A stretch of DNA of 64,000 nt from Paralithodes platypus (lineage: Eukaryota; Arthropoda; Malacostraca; Decapoda; Lithodidae). Both the position numbers and the translations under genes were made by a program. The stretch covers positions 7,435,158 to 7,499,157 of the forward strand of contig CM064530.1 of assembly GCA_032716605.1 (NCBI GenBank), written 5' to 3'. This document shows, piece after piece, positions 22,329-33,557 of this stretch (positions are counted from its first letter, which is position 1; each line of letters starts with the position of its first letter). The notes beneath the pieces are model-generated. The model was not told the origin of the DNA and did no database searches. It saw only the letters and a program-made list of their open reading frames with translations.

Positions 22329-22369
<41 letters not shown>
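21806..22369 (+). mobile_element. Probable nested LINE 3' end with (ATT)n tail
   Basis: At about 21806 the LINE-A protein switches to a different C-terminus (RMFNFKVPRIQGQGKQTFFF, IKDWNDLPQSVREKRTLYSF, ending HQAYVYY and a stop at 22034). This is followed by about 290 bp of 3' UTR and an (ATT)n run at about 22330-22369. LINE-A sequence resumes right after with GTTGGTTCACTCATTGG. A 5'-truncated insertion of another CR1-like LINE is the simplest reading. No target duplication is evident. Confidence 0.6.
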
Positions 22370-22371
<2 letters not shown>

Positions 22372-22565
22372 ACCAGACGTTGGTTCACTCATTGGTCTTC
22401 TCTCGTGTTGATTATTGCAATGCCCTGTTGGTGGGTCTTCCAAATTATATTTTAAAGAAAGTTCAGTCTGTTCTTAATAGGGCCGCAAGACTCATTTTTG
22501 GTGTTCCACCTAGAACTCCTACTACATCTCTTCACATAGAACTGCACTGGCTGCCAGTAAGAGCA

Positions 22566-22967
22566 CTCTGGTCTATCAGAGTGAGAACTGAGCGATCTCT
22601 GCCATACCCATAGCTTACTCTGACTGTTCTTTTACTTATATATTTTCTAGATCTCAAGTGACGGCGTCTCTTTCGTGGATTGACCTCCCAATCTACCAAG
22701 ATTGGAAGCCAAAGCGTCACATTTTTTCCTTTGCCCCTCAACTTTCTCTTCATAATTGCTGAGGGGCACAGGGCCCTGGATGGGGCTTTGGTTTCCCGGG
22801 CGTTTCTGCACCCTCCTCAGTTCCCCGCCATGGAGTGGCTTTGGTCACCCAGGCTTTATTGTGGTCGGCAAGGAGGGTTCTGTGGGGGCGCACGGCTATG
22901 GCCTTGGCCTTGCTCGGGGCCTTGGGGCTGTTCGGCCAGGCAGCTTGGGGAACAACAACAAAAACAA
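22566..22967 (+). mobile_element. SINE-beta, 5'-truncated, in LINE-A
   Basis: Matches 12360-12764 from CTATCAGAGTGAGAACTGAG to GGCCAGGCAGCTTGGGGAAC and a CAA-rich tail. The uninterrupted sequence CCAGTAAGAGCAAGAATAGA can be read in reverse at 50060-50090, which fixes the insertion point. Confidence 0.85.
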
Positions 22968-23003
22968 CAGAATAGAATTTAAGTTGTGTTTAGTGACTTT
23001 TAA

Positions 23004-23643
23004 CCCGGCAAGCGCGATAGGCCTCACGGAAGGCTTCCTATAGGGAACGCGATAGGCCTCACGGAAGCAAGACCATAAAAAAAGACTTCCAAAAAAAAAA
23101 AGGACCTATCAAAACAAAGGAATTTGTCTCTAGGTGAGATAATTCCCCTCCAGTACTCATCCATGTAAATCTCACCCACCCCCCTCCCCTCCTTCCCCAC
23201 CTTATTCCCCCCTCCCTCCCCTCCTCAATTATCACCTATTTTTCCTCTTATTATCATCATTTATCGGTTATTTTTCTCTCCCGCGATAATGTAGCATAAG
23301 TGGGTTGCAGAAAAGATCGTTATGTAACACCCAGACACCGGCCCACACCACCCCGCTCGTCTCAGTTACCTCACAGACAGCGAGAGAGGAGGGTTGCCTG
23401 TGGCTCTCTCTCGCCTGAGATTATGACCGGGTGGCCAATATCTTCGTTTTTCACCACCCAAATGCTTTTCCCACTTATTTTAGCACTCTTGAAGGTTCAT
23501 ATATACATCATATATGTAAAATAAAAGCATACCGAAAACAAATAATGCTCTATATTGTAAATATAACGAATTCTGTCAGAATCCAAGGCTAGAAATGCAC
23601 AAATAACTACCCTAGCCCCTAGGTCTATTTCGCACTTGTCAGG
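23004..23643 (+). mobile_element. 640-bp TTAA-flanked MITE (piggyBac-like), copy 1
   Basis: Flanked by TTAA at 23000-23003 and 23644-23647. Ends are CCCGGCAAGCGCGATAG on the left and, reversed, CCTGACAAGCGCGAAATAG on the right. The empty site GTGACTTTTAAGGTTCTCAA is present in reverse in the LINE-A copy at 50028-50047. The 20-bp subterminal motif CGCGATAGGCCTCACGGAAG occurs at 23013-23032 and 23048-23067. No coding capacity. It differs from the copy at 53297 by roughly ten substitutions. Confidence 0.85.
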
Positions 23644-24123
23644 TTAAGGTTCTCAAATTTGGTGAGCCTAGGTACCTTGCGGAGCTGCTCAGGCGCCCAC
23701 CGGCACACCATGGTGTAGTTGTGCGTCATGACAATGACCCTTTTCGTCTTGATGAACCAAGGGCTTTCCAGCAGTCTTCTTTCTTTGTGAGGTCATTCTC
23801 CTACATGGCTCCGAGGTTGTATAACAGGTTGCCGCTGTCCATGAGACAACTGAGTTCTGTTGAATGCTTCAAGAGACAACTTAAGACTTTTCTCTTTGAG
23901 AGAAGCTATGATCTTGAGAGACTAAGAGAGGTGTCATGACAGATGGCTATAGAGTTTAGGCTATTTTGCCACTGCTAGTGATTGTTAAATGTGTGTTGTA
24001 TATAAGCTTTCTTTTGATGCATTGATTTTGTTCTTTTTCTTTCTCTTTCCGAGCGCTAGTGAATTCTTCGAAAAATTGGCGCTTATGAGAATAAGTAACA
24101 TGCTTATTATTATTATTATTATT

Positions 24124-25660
24124 ACCTATGAAATAATAGTGATTTTAATTAACAAAAGTGGGTAAAACATGTATTATAAATAACATGTGAAATATGAAGT
24201 TACGGATGGTGGGTCGGCTATTTTACTGTTTTTATCGTGTAGGCCCTAATAATGCATGACAGCATCTTTAAATTAATGTCCCATAAACTTTGAAGGTCGG
24301 TGGTGATGTGGATCTCCCAAAACGGGGAATTTAGTGTTAAAAAAGTGGTTAAAAACTCCAAGTATGAAATTTAACTCAAGGCCGAGTTGCCCAGGTATGA
24401 AAATTATGGTTGGGATTTTTCAACTAAAGGCTGCAGGGGCTCCTGAATTTCAGGAAGACTGAGAAACACATTCGCCATTTTGATCATGTTGTCATAGGGA
24501 ATGTAGTGAACTTAAAATGTTTCCTGCATTTAAGCCTAGTTATCAATGAGTAATTGCCTAATTAAATCTCGGAACTACTCCTAGGTATCATGTCTAGTGA
24601 AATGGAGGTTGCATTAGGAAGGTTGGGAACATATTAATTAGGCCTAGGCTACTTACAAATGGCACATTGACACAGACTGCTTTTATGGACAGCCTACATC
24701 ATAAGGCCTAGGCGGCCTAAGGTAAGTAAACGTGATTTAGTCATAGCCTATTTTAAGCTAGTTATTTATATAGGCCTATATAGCACTGACATTGTCACAT
24801 CTCACATGGCAAGCAGAAACAGTGATTTTGACAAGTCTAGCCTAGCCTAAGCCTAGGGCAGCCAAGGCTAGCTGCCTAGCCTATTTTAATGTAGCAGGCT
24901 GCCGCTGTCCGGGCTATAGGCTAGCCTAGGCCTATTAGGCAGCTTAGGCTAACTTACACTTACACAATTTTAAGTTTAGTTAGGAACTTAGCCATACTAC
25001 AGTATCAGTATTAGTAGGAGGTCCGGGGGGCGAAGCCCCCGGAGCCCAGTAACCCAAGCCCATTTTTGTTTTTGCTAGTAGGCTAACCTAAAATAATTAT
25101 TTAGTTTAGCCTAGCTTCATTCATTAAAATTTCCATTGTAACATCTAGGCTATTTCCTTAATTTTGTTATTATCACGTTTCGCCGGCGTCCGGGGCCGGA
25201 CCAGGGGGCTTCGGGCTTCGGCCCTCGGACCCCCCCCCCCCCCCCCCTCTCTCGTACGAACTTTATTTCATACCTAGCCCAATTTTGATAATTCATACCT
25301 AACTGGAAAAATCCTATTTTGGCACCCTGCGCGGCAGCGGGCCACAGACCATAACGGCTTAGGAGTCCAAAACGGCCTATCATGTCCATGGTTGGCATAC
25401 CTGGCAGGGGTAGACTAGGCTATAAAATGATATAGCCTAGGCCTAGCCGCCTAGCCTAATACCGTAATCTATTGAACAAGCTTGTATGGTCGACTCTACC
25501 ACGTTCAATTAACTTGCCAAAACTCGACCTTGGTTTCAATGATGACCGCTTCGTAAGCTTGGATGGCAAATATTCGGGTCAGGTCAGGTGGTGGACATGA
25601 GGTACAGTTGGCCAATAAAGTTGTCTCCGTTGTCAGTACGGTTTGTAAGCTATTAGGCTA
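24124..25660. other. Non-coding, TAGGCCTA-rich region
   Basis: The words TAGGCCTA, CTAGGC and AGCCTA occur at very high density at 24640-25130 and 25400-25480. Two GC-rich hairpin-like strings lie within it: GGGGGGCGAAGCCCCCGG at 25026-25043, and a CTTCGGGCTTCGGCC-containing string before a C run at 25230-25247. No exon recognised. Confidence 0.5.
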
Positions 25661-25870
25661 ATGTCTGTCAGATGTTGAATAGGCCTAGCTATAGCCTAGG
25701 CCTATATAGGGTTTGTCAAAATAGGCAGGCCTATGTTTGGGTATATCTCACTCGAAACGATGCATTAATGTTTAGATAGTGCTGATACCAATTATTGATC
25801 GAAATATACTTAGTGCCGCGACTTTGCCTAACATATTTGGCCGACTGGACGAGGGCATGAAAGTCAACAA
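25660..25870 (+). repeat. Dispersed repeat R3, copy 1
   Basis: CAGATGTTGAATAGG, GTATATCTCACTC, GCTGATACCAATTATTGA and GGCCGACTG occur in the same order at 30703-30860. Non-coding. Confidence 0.6.
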
Positions 25871-27470
25871 GACACGCGGGCACGACTTTAACACACCTCA
25901 AATACGTAATTACTTCATAAAAAAACTCCCCTTGCACTCCAAATTATCCTCCGGGTCTTTATCTTGTCTCAGTAGGGCAATAAAGATTAAACTCAATGTA
26001 TAAGCTAACAAATCATGAGTAAAATACGCACCTGCACTATTTCCAACCCCAAGCCGGCGGCGTCCTGGACGAGAGGTTTAATCTATGTTTGAGGACTTGT
26101 ATATACATCAATGAAACATAAAATGTTTTTGTTAAACATATACATGATAGGCTTTAGTAAACCTTTAAGCATATCTTTTCATTAAACTACACAAATGATT
26201 TGCATTTTTGTGTACCTTGCCAAGACACAAATTTGAAGATCGTCTAAAGATTTGAGCGGTTTATTTGAATCACATAAATGCTAACACTCGCAATATGAAA
26301 AGAAATGTACAGTACAGTACAGTATACTGTAGTATTACAGTTGTTATACCAGGATTTTTACCGAGTGGGCTCACTCTCAATTGTGCAAGAAATTAAACCA
26401 TTACACGGATGTAGCAGGACAGATACCCTACAACACAGTAACATTTAACATAAGTGTTATGCCCTGATTTTATACAGGTTTAACTTGGTATAGGTGAGTT
26501 CTGCAAGACTGTGCTATTGGATATATTGCAAAGTACATAAAGGATATCAACAGAGGACAAAAATAATCGTGGATAAATGGTTTGTAATACAGCTTTATTT
26601 AAACTGTTAAACACTCAGGTATAGAGTACGTAATAGGATTCGCACGAACAATAGATGTTGGAGCACTCGGTTAAGTTATTGGTCTTTTTAACAGTCTCTT
26701 AGCACTGCTCGCGGATTTGGAGAGATCTTCGCTTCCCACTTCCAACGTTCAGGAATTGTACTTCTGATCACCTTACTTCAACGATTCGCTATCTTGAGCT
26801 GGTGTGTTGGGGGCTAACAGCGGATCCGGGGCCGTCCAAGGTGTCCGGGAGTGTAGAGTTGTTTACAGCTGGGCTAACTTGTCTATCCGGTGACAACAAG
26901 CCTTTTTGGTACTCCTCTGAAAGCCTTGAATCACACTGCACTTGGCGAGCAAAAGAACAAGGGATCGAATTAACGTAAGACAGTCGGGAGAACGACTTGT
27001 AGTACTATTCTGGCCTTATGGGAGGGTCGGGGCTCGCAGGTGGCGTTACGCCTTTTTGGTCAACCGACAGTTGTTAACCTAGGAATTCTTTTTGCCAGAG
27101 TTTTCTCCTAGCTCGCGTAATTCCTTCTAACATAACCAGATCTTTCTAGCTTAGACCGGTTATGAGTTATGATTGTTCGTGAACCCAAGGTAGGGGCAGA
27201 GCCGGCTTACAATAAGCTCATGATACAATCAACAATTTCGTAAATCGTTTGTCCACAGTTATAATCTTGCCCTTGGAGTCCCAGTTGCAAGAATATAATC
27301 ATGAAGGGTTTGTTTACTCATCTCACAGATTAACTTGGATCGCGTACACCGCACTGTATATCCTGAGGGTGGAGTTGATGTAATATATCCACGACTGCTG
27401 ACTGAATAACTCAAGTTCAATTGTATAACTACTTACGTGCTAGAACGAATCCCGGAGCATGGGGTAATAT
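25871..27470. other. Non-coding stretch
   Basis: No convincing exon or element. ACAGTACAGTACAGTA simple sequence lies at 26310-26328. Confidence 0.45.
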
Positions 27471-27477
27471 ACGTTTA

Positions 27478-28400
27478 TCTTCTTAAATGGAGAGAAAAAC
27501 TAGGTGGCTTCCCTAGAGCTCTCTGGAGAGGATTGTATTCAGATTTGTCATAATTAATCTTATATAAGACAACAGAGATACGAAAACAGAGTAGTGTGGA
27601 CTGTGGACTAGAAGGGATGACTGCTTAGATGTATAATAGGTGTGGAAAGAGACGGAAAAGGAGGAACACAATGGTGAAGGAAAAAGAAATACTTAACTTA
27701 CGAAAACGAAATGCGTGCATAAACTGACGGTATTAGTCGTCTTTAACTTAAAGCGAATGAACCCTGGTTGAAATGCACGGAATACGATTCGACATGGGCA
27801 GTACCTCTGTGTCAGATCCATATCGATCGGGCAATTTCTGGTTCATATAATATCCTAGGCACTAAAACGAAACAGCTGAGCTTGGGGTCGGTGGATGTGA
27901 TATTTGTATGGCCTATACCCTCTTTCAAGGGGGTGGGAGGGGGGCATACCCTCACGCGTTCTACCCCTACGGTTCAGGTGGGGGGTGTGGTTTACTTAGG
28001 TCAGAGGATCGTGAAAGAGATACCAGAATAAGTTTGCACTCTCTGTATACTGGGGTTCGAGTCGGAACTGACTCGGCATGGAATATAAAAACATCCTGAT
28101 GGGCGTCATGCGAGGGGAACGTTTGTGAAATAGGGTTGGTAGGCCTACGGGGAGAGGAAAAAAAGGACAGGGTGGCTCAAAAGTTTACCACTGGGCACGC
28201 GGTCACTAAGCAGAGTATTGTGGATAAAACTTTTTCTTTAACTTAGGAATGGGTACATGCATGAGTGACATCGATCTATCTCATAATGGAGAGAGAGAGA
28301 CTAGGTAGTTTTCCTGCACTTCTCTGGAGATGATCGTATGCAACTTGGATATTATTAATTATATAAATCAACAGATCTGGATTAGTACAAGCACAGGGTT
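27478..28400. repeat. Degenerate direct repeat pair
   Basis: A block with ATGGAGAGA, ACTAGGT, CTCTGGAGA, GATTGTATTCA and ACAACAGA-type words at 27486-27600 recurs in the same order at 28285-28385, about 795 bp apart. The repeats could be decayed LTRs or two copies of a short element; the sequence between them shows no RT or gag. Confidence 0.35.
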
Positions 28401-28519
28401 AGGTTAGTTTTCTGTGGATCGGTGGCATACATAGAAAAACGGGTTTTCATGGGGTAACAATTTTGAGGCGGTTGTACCGAGTTTGACCCGTAGCCAAACT
28501 CACGCGAAATTAATACGAC

Positions 28520-29552
28520 GATATTGTCTGGCACGACAATTGCCTAAGCACAGACCCGCATACGAAATTGGGGATGGTCTAGCGACTGCCCCACCGCTCT
28601 ACCATATTCACCGCTGAACTTTTTGGCCTCTTCAAAGCTCTTGAGACCACGATCACCCTTCCCCCTGGTCATTATGTCCTCTGCTGTGACTCTCGAAGTG
28701 CTCTCCAATCCATCTCCTACACCACTAAGACCAGCAAAGAGCTTGTCCACCCGATCCTACAGCTTCTTGCTCGTCACAAGAGTAATGGCTCCTCAGTGTC
28801 CCTCCAGTGGGTTCCGAGCCATTCGGGTCTCCTTCACAACGAGATCGTGGACTCCCTTGCCAAGAACTTACACTCCCTCCAGCACATCACTAGGCTCCCC
28901 TACACAGTACGAGACAGGAAGGTGATCCTTAGCGACGCATTGCGACAAACATTTATCCACGATTAGAAGGCACAGATAACGCATACCCGTTATGGCACTG
29001 TCAAGGATGACTGGATGGTTTGGCGGCACACTCGCTACAAGTCTCCATCTCTCACTAGGGTAGCCACACGTCTTCGGCTGGGACACACCCGGTTGGCGGC
29101 ACATATGCATCGCCTAGGTCTTCACCAGGATGGCCACTGCCAGCACTGCAATACCCCTGAAACGGTTGAACATTTCCTACTACATTGTCATAGATATCAT
29201 GGTGCCAGGGTCGCCTTAAGGGAATGCATTCTCCGCCAGGGAGGACAGTTTACCATCAAGCATATTCTTGGAGGAGCACCTCTCAACACCACCGATCTTC
29301 ATATCATCTCCACTGAACTCTCTACGTTCCTCGCTGCTACGGGGAGGATCTCAGACCTCTGATGACCCTCCAACTACCGCTTCTCACCGTTACTCATCTT
29401 CTGCACACTCCTCACCATCTACAGTATGCTACTGTGTGCTAGAAATCGTGCCCCCTCGCCATGAACCTTAAGTCTTGTACTACTTGCGCAGTTATCTGGG
29501 GCTACATCCCTGTTGACACTGTGCATTGTGAAGAAGAAGAAGAAGAAGATAC
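28520..29552 (+). mobile_element. LINE 3' part: RNase H domain and C-terminal zinc-binding tail
   Basis: In shifted frames at 28540-28966 an RNase H-like domain is visible: a CDSRSAL block, LARHKSNGSSVSLQWVPSHS, and then NEIVDSLAK. The tail at 29015-29362 reads RVATRLRLGHTRLAAHMHRL, then CQHCNTPETVEHFLLHCHRY, the CxxC...H...C module that ends I/jockey-type ORF2 proteins. The element ends in (GAA)n at 29530-29550. Frameshifts and a stop at 28964 disable it. Confidence 0.75.
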
Positions 29553-29734
29553 ACCCTACTCTTAAACACTACCTATCAATTCAATACTCAAGCTCTGCAA
29601 AACATCGAACAAGGTTCTGAAGATATGGTGTAGCATACATCAAGAAAAAATCCCATCTCGCCAACAATAAACATACAAGCAGTGTTTTGAGTGCCAAAGT
29701 TATGGGATATGTCGCTTCTTAGGCTATTTCTTAA

Positions 29735-30326
29735 CCCTATATGCAAATGAATTACTTTCGATTCTGATATAATTTGTTATATTTACCATATAAAGCATTA
29801 TTTCTCCTCCATGTGTGTTTATTTTACTTATATGAACATATGAACCTTGAAGAGCGATAAAAGCAGTGGGAATAGCATTTGGTAGGTGAAAAGCTCATAT
29901 TTTCGCCGCCCAATTGTAGTGTGGGGCGGGAGGGTGAGAGACACATTTCCTCCCTGTGCAACTGCTCGCAACAAACTGACGGCCGCGGGAGAGATCTCAC
30001 ACTTCTAAAGCATCTCTATATGACTAGCCCTTATCTTCGAGACCGCGTGAGAATAATTCACGCGAAAAATAACCGATAAATGATGAAAAGAAGAGGAAAA
30101 TAGGTGATAATTGAAGTGGAGGAAAAGGGGGGGAGGGGGGGGGGGAGAAATATATGGATGAGTGGTAGGAAGTACTAAAGGGGAAATATCTCACCTAATG
30201 ACATAATCTTTTGTTTTGAGGGCCCCCGGTGTGTTTTTGAAGTTTTTTTTTTCATGGTCTTGCTTCTGTGAGGATTATCGCATTCACTATACACATACTT
30301 CTACGAGGCTTATTGCACTTGCCGGG
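29735..30326 (-). mobile_element. 592-bp TTAA-flanked MITE, diverged copy
   Basis: Flanked by TTAA at 29731-29734 and 30327-30330. The right edge reads GCACTTGCCGGG, the reverse of the 640-bp element's left end. The interior is collinear in reverse with 23004-23643: GATTCTGATATAATTTGTTA, ATGAACCTTGAAGAGCG, GTGGGAATAGCATTTGG. It contains several G runs at 30128-30146. Confidence 0.75.
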
Positions 30327-30344
30327 TTAATGAAAGTATCGTTT

Positions 30345-30690
30345 TTTTTTTTAAATATAATATATATAGCCTATCACTGTTCCATGGCAGTGGTGAAGTC
30401 AAATGTCAAGCTGTACACATTCATACAACTTTTAAGAGTTTCTCTCATGAAAAAAGAAAAACACAGATTCAACCACCTCCCATGCTAAGTGTTCCCGCCA
30501 TTGCACTCTGTGACGTTATATGGTAAACACAGTAGGCCTACCAGTTATCGCCACATCAAATAAGTTAGGTAAGCTATATTTCAATGTTGTTAGGACACAT
30601 TGATCAAAGTTCTTCAATATCCTATCCCTAAAACCAAGCAGATCACAATGGACAAAGTAGTTTGAATAGATTTTGTCCCTGGAGTTGACC
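30345..30690 (+). repeat. Dispersed repeat R4, copy 1
   Basis: TTAAGAGTTTCTCTCATGA, TTCCCGCCATTG, ATGGTAAACAC, AAAACCAAGCAGATC and GTAGTTTGAATAG appear in reverse order and orientation at 61060-61350. Non-coding, about 350 bp. Confidence 0.65.
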
Positions 30691-30702
30691 AGCTATAATG
30701 TC

Positions 30703-30865
30703 TCAGATGTTCAATAGGGTGGGTAAGAGTAAAACACATGTATGTATATCTCACTCAAAAAGAAGAAATCGTGTAGGCCTAAATATTGCTGATACCAATT
30801 ATTGAATCAAAACATAATTGGTGCTGAGAGCCCGAGACATCAATTATTAGGCCGACTGTACATGC
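30703..30865 (+). repeat. Dispersed repeat R3, copy 2
   Basis: Matches 25660-25870, including GCTGATACCAATTATTGA and GGCCGACTG. Confidence 0.6.
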
Positions 30866-31099
30866 GTTTCAGTAGTTTCCGCACGTGAAAGAACAAGAAA
30901 TGGTGAGCAGGGTTTATTGGGTAAAACGTCAAAGAACTACAAAGCCCTTTAACTCAAGACGGCGATTTGCTGAGAATTTTCACGGTTTCACGGTTCACCC
31001 CCCTGATACAGTGATACTACTCTCCTTGACGCGGTTGGGGGGCTTCAGTGACTAATTTTGAGTAGTTTTTCATTCCTCATTCTATGATTTTCCCCTTCT

Positions 31100-31205
31100 A
31101 TTCTTACTCTGTCCCATCTAAACGCCTGTGCAGTAATCTGGAGACAACCCTCCAAGCAAACTGCACATTTAAACAATAGCCTAAGAAGAAGAAGAAGAAG
31201 AAGAT
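31100..31205 (+). mobile_element. LINE 3' end with (GAA)n tail
   Basis: GCCTGTGCAGTAATCTGGAG to a (AAG)n run at 31185-31203 resembles the 3' UTR of the RNase H-type LINE at 29480-29552. Confidence 0.5.
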
Positions 31206-32089
31206 AATTTTCACTTTTAGGCGTTATTTGACTGTTGTATGTTTTACCTTGGTATCGTATAATTCGTATTGGTTTAATTCTAGTTTCGCTTTCACAGCAT
31301 ACTCATAAATTTCTATGGCTACTTTAGAGTTGTCATATACCATACTTAATTCCTATATATGTCCAAAGCGGCGGAAATGCATTATAAGGAATTATACCTA
31401 CTGTAAAAAAACTAATATTTCCTCCCCATATGCGGCACCATAGCTATTACATAATACTAGGTTAGGTTAGGTTAGGTTAGGCTAATGTCGTTAATGTAGT
31501 TTATTATCATTATATTACGTCTTTTACCCAGCAATTTCCCTGATCTTCATAGTTGGTCGGGAAGCTATGCCTTTACAACGGCGCCTCCCTTTTGTCGCTG
31601 TGTACGTGAAACTAGAATTTTACCTTCGTATTCGTATATCCAATGAGAGCTGTGTTTTTCAAGCTTCATACCATTGAAGATTAGGACCAATGGGTGGTAC
31701 TTATTACCAAAATTACAACTAAGCCTAGTCCTAGGCTAATTATTTTGTTCAATATTTGAAGGCTAGGCCTATTAGGGAATGAATAAGGATGTAGGGTAGG
31801 GCCCGGTAGGCTAATTCTTGAGACAATTTGGGTAAATATCCAGAATAATCCAGTTTAACTCAATGACTGGGCTGTTACATAAAAAAGGTACAATTTTAGG
31901 CCTAGCTGCCTACAGTAGGCCTAGGACACGCATTTGACAGGTAGGCCTACCACCATTCCACCAAGGATTTAATACATAGGCTAGGCCTATTTGTTTTCGG
32001 TTTCCACGCATCCAACACCAAGCTAGGCTAGGCCTACACTCTTTTCTGGTGTACGAAACGATAAAAAAAACAATGGGGACACTTTAATA
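31206..32089. other. Non-coding, TAGGCC-rich stretch with a (TTAGG)n run
   Basis: (GGTTA)4-like telomeric sequence lies at 31461-31481. 31505-31590 (TTTTACCCAGCAATTTCCCT) is repeated in reverse at about 18150-18225. TAGGCCTA words are dense at 31725-32040. Confidence 0.5.
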
Positions 32090-32093
32090 TTAA

Positions 32094-32503
32094 CCCTCCT
32101 CTAGCGGGTGCTCTGTGGCCGTTTTGGGCCTTTCTGGGCCGTTCTGACTGCTATATCAACCATCAGTATGAAAGGAACTGTATTGCGCCGAAAACTAGGC
32201 GGAAATCGCTACACAATGACGCCACATACAGCTACGTAGCACTCGTGGAGCACTGACAGTGTTACCTCGAAGATGGAAGTTTAGCTGATTTTGCTACCTT
32301 GCTCACTTTTAGCGAACTATTGGTTACACTGTCATCCTCACGCGCGGTGGGGGAACTGGAGTTAGTGTGGGCCGGGAGGCCACAGATGTCGCACGTATGG
32401 ATCATTACTATCCCACCCATTTTCACTCGATTTCCACCCTTTTTTCACCCGTTTTTTGCCAGTTTTTTCAACTCGACTTATGTGGTGAGCCGCTTTTTAA
32501 GGG
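32094..32503. mobile_element. Candidate TTAA-flanked MITE
   Basis: TTAA at 32090-32093 and 32504-32507, with ends CCCTCCTCTAGCGG and, reversed, CCCTTAAAAAGCGG. Flanks extend the palindrome (AATATTAA / TTAATAATAT). 410 bp, non-coding, no empty site in the window. Confidence 0.45.
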
Positions 32504-33059
32504 TTAATAATATCCTAGGTTATGAGACGAAATATAAAGAGAACTCTGTTGCTTTTGTGGAAGTAGCCTAGCGTCGCTTTGTTTACTTTACGCTCGAAGT
32601 TACTTCCCGCCTTGGGCCCTTGGCGAAGTTGGCGGTCAACTTAAAATGGCGGAGTTTACTTACCAGGTTTACTTACCACTTACCAGGTAGGGCCACGCAC
32701 TGTCCACGGAGCAGCTGTGTTCAGTGGGGGGCCCAAGACATGAATACGGGCAGTCGGGCACTCTAACTAGATGTACGATTAGTAGAAGTTACTGGGTGTC
32801 CGGCAGAGATAGGCCTAGCCTAGTTAGTTTATTTTGTGCCCTCATTGGAGACTAGCTTTTTAGTTGTGTTAGTTTGTTTGAGATGGTAGTTTAGGTGTTT
32901 GAGATGTGTGTTTTAAGTGTTTTAGTGATATTCGTGGAGGGAGTCGTGTATTTCTACTTGGAGGCGTTGCTTGAAGAGTCTGAGATTTGGTGCAGTAACG
33001 GTGTCCTCTACTCCTCTGAAAGTGAGTTCCACCTCTTAACGACTCTGTGGGAGAAAAAT

Positions 33060-33320
33060 CGGGTAGGATGTAGTGAGCGGGCGTACCGCCATCTTTGTTT
33101 ACATTACGCGTAGTGGCGTCGGACCTTTCCCATCATGTTCCCGAGTCACCCGTCTATTCTAACCTAACCTAACCTAGCCTAGCCTAGTATTCATGTAGTA
33201 ATGACAGGGGGCAAATAGCAGAAAATATAGCGTCGAAATAGACGGGAACGTAAGTGCGACCGCGACGATCGCCCTATGTAAACAATGACGACCGTACGCC
33301 CGAACTCTACATCCATCCCG
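33060..33320. mobile_element. TIR element of the GGATGTAG family, complete, with telomere-like core
   Basis: Ends are GGATGTAGTGAGCGGGCGTA and, reversed, GGATGTAGAGTTCGGGCGTA. AAAAAT lies directly outside both ends (33054-33059 and 33321-33326). The core carries (AACCT)n followed by AGCCTAGCCTAG at 33161-33188. Related to 16239-16505. Confidence 0.75.
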
Positions 33321-33557
33321 AAAAATCTTCTTCTGGCTTCTGAGGAGCAGTGCTGTAGCCTACTTGGATTTTGTAACTGTGGCCTCTGGTGCCAGTCCTA
33401 GGGGCCATGGTGAAGAGGTCAGTGGGGTTGATGGGTGAGAGGCCATGGAAGATCTTGTAGCAGTAGATTTGGTCGTACCTGATCAGTCTGCCCCTGACTG
33501 AGTGGAGTTTGAGTCTTTGTAGGTGCTCGTCGTATCATCGTATGGGTAGTCGCTAAG

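Larger units (their letters stand above)
19680..24123 (+). mobile_element. LINE-A copy 2 with up to four nested insertions
   Basis: The order is the endonuclease C-terminal end (19682-19980, with LELTDQNNFVNHVS), a linker (19986-20295), RT (20552-21805), a C-terminal tail (22370-22565, HSLVFSRVDYCNALLVGLPN) and the final part (22968-22999 plus 23644-23939, ending LKTFLFERSYDLERL), then a 3' UTR and an (ATT)n tail at 24105-24123. Interruptions are a SINE-beta at 20313-20537, a probable LINE 3' end with (ATT)n at 21806-22369, a SINE-beta at 22566-22967 and a TTAA element at 23004-23643. The tail portion matches 49560-50505 (-). Frameshifts occur at about 19985 and 21590, so it is inactive. Confidence 0.8.

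Noticed and set aside
25026..25250. GC-rich hairpins considered as terminators or Helitron ends
   Set aside because: No TC start or CTRR end could be placed with confidence, and no helicase or Rep frame is present.
29015..29362. CxxC...H...C module considered as a host zinc-finger gene
   Set aside because: It directly follows an RNase H domain and precedes a (GAA)n tail, as in LINE ORF2 C-termini.
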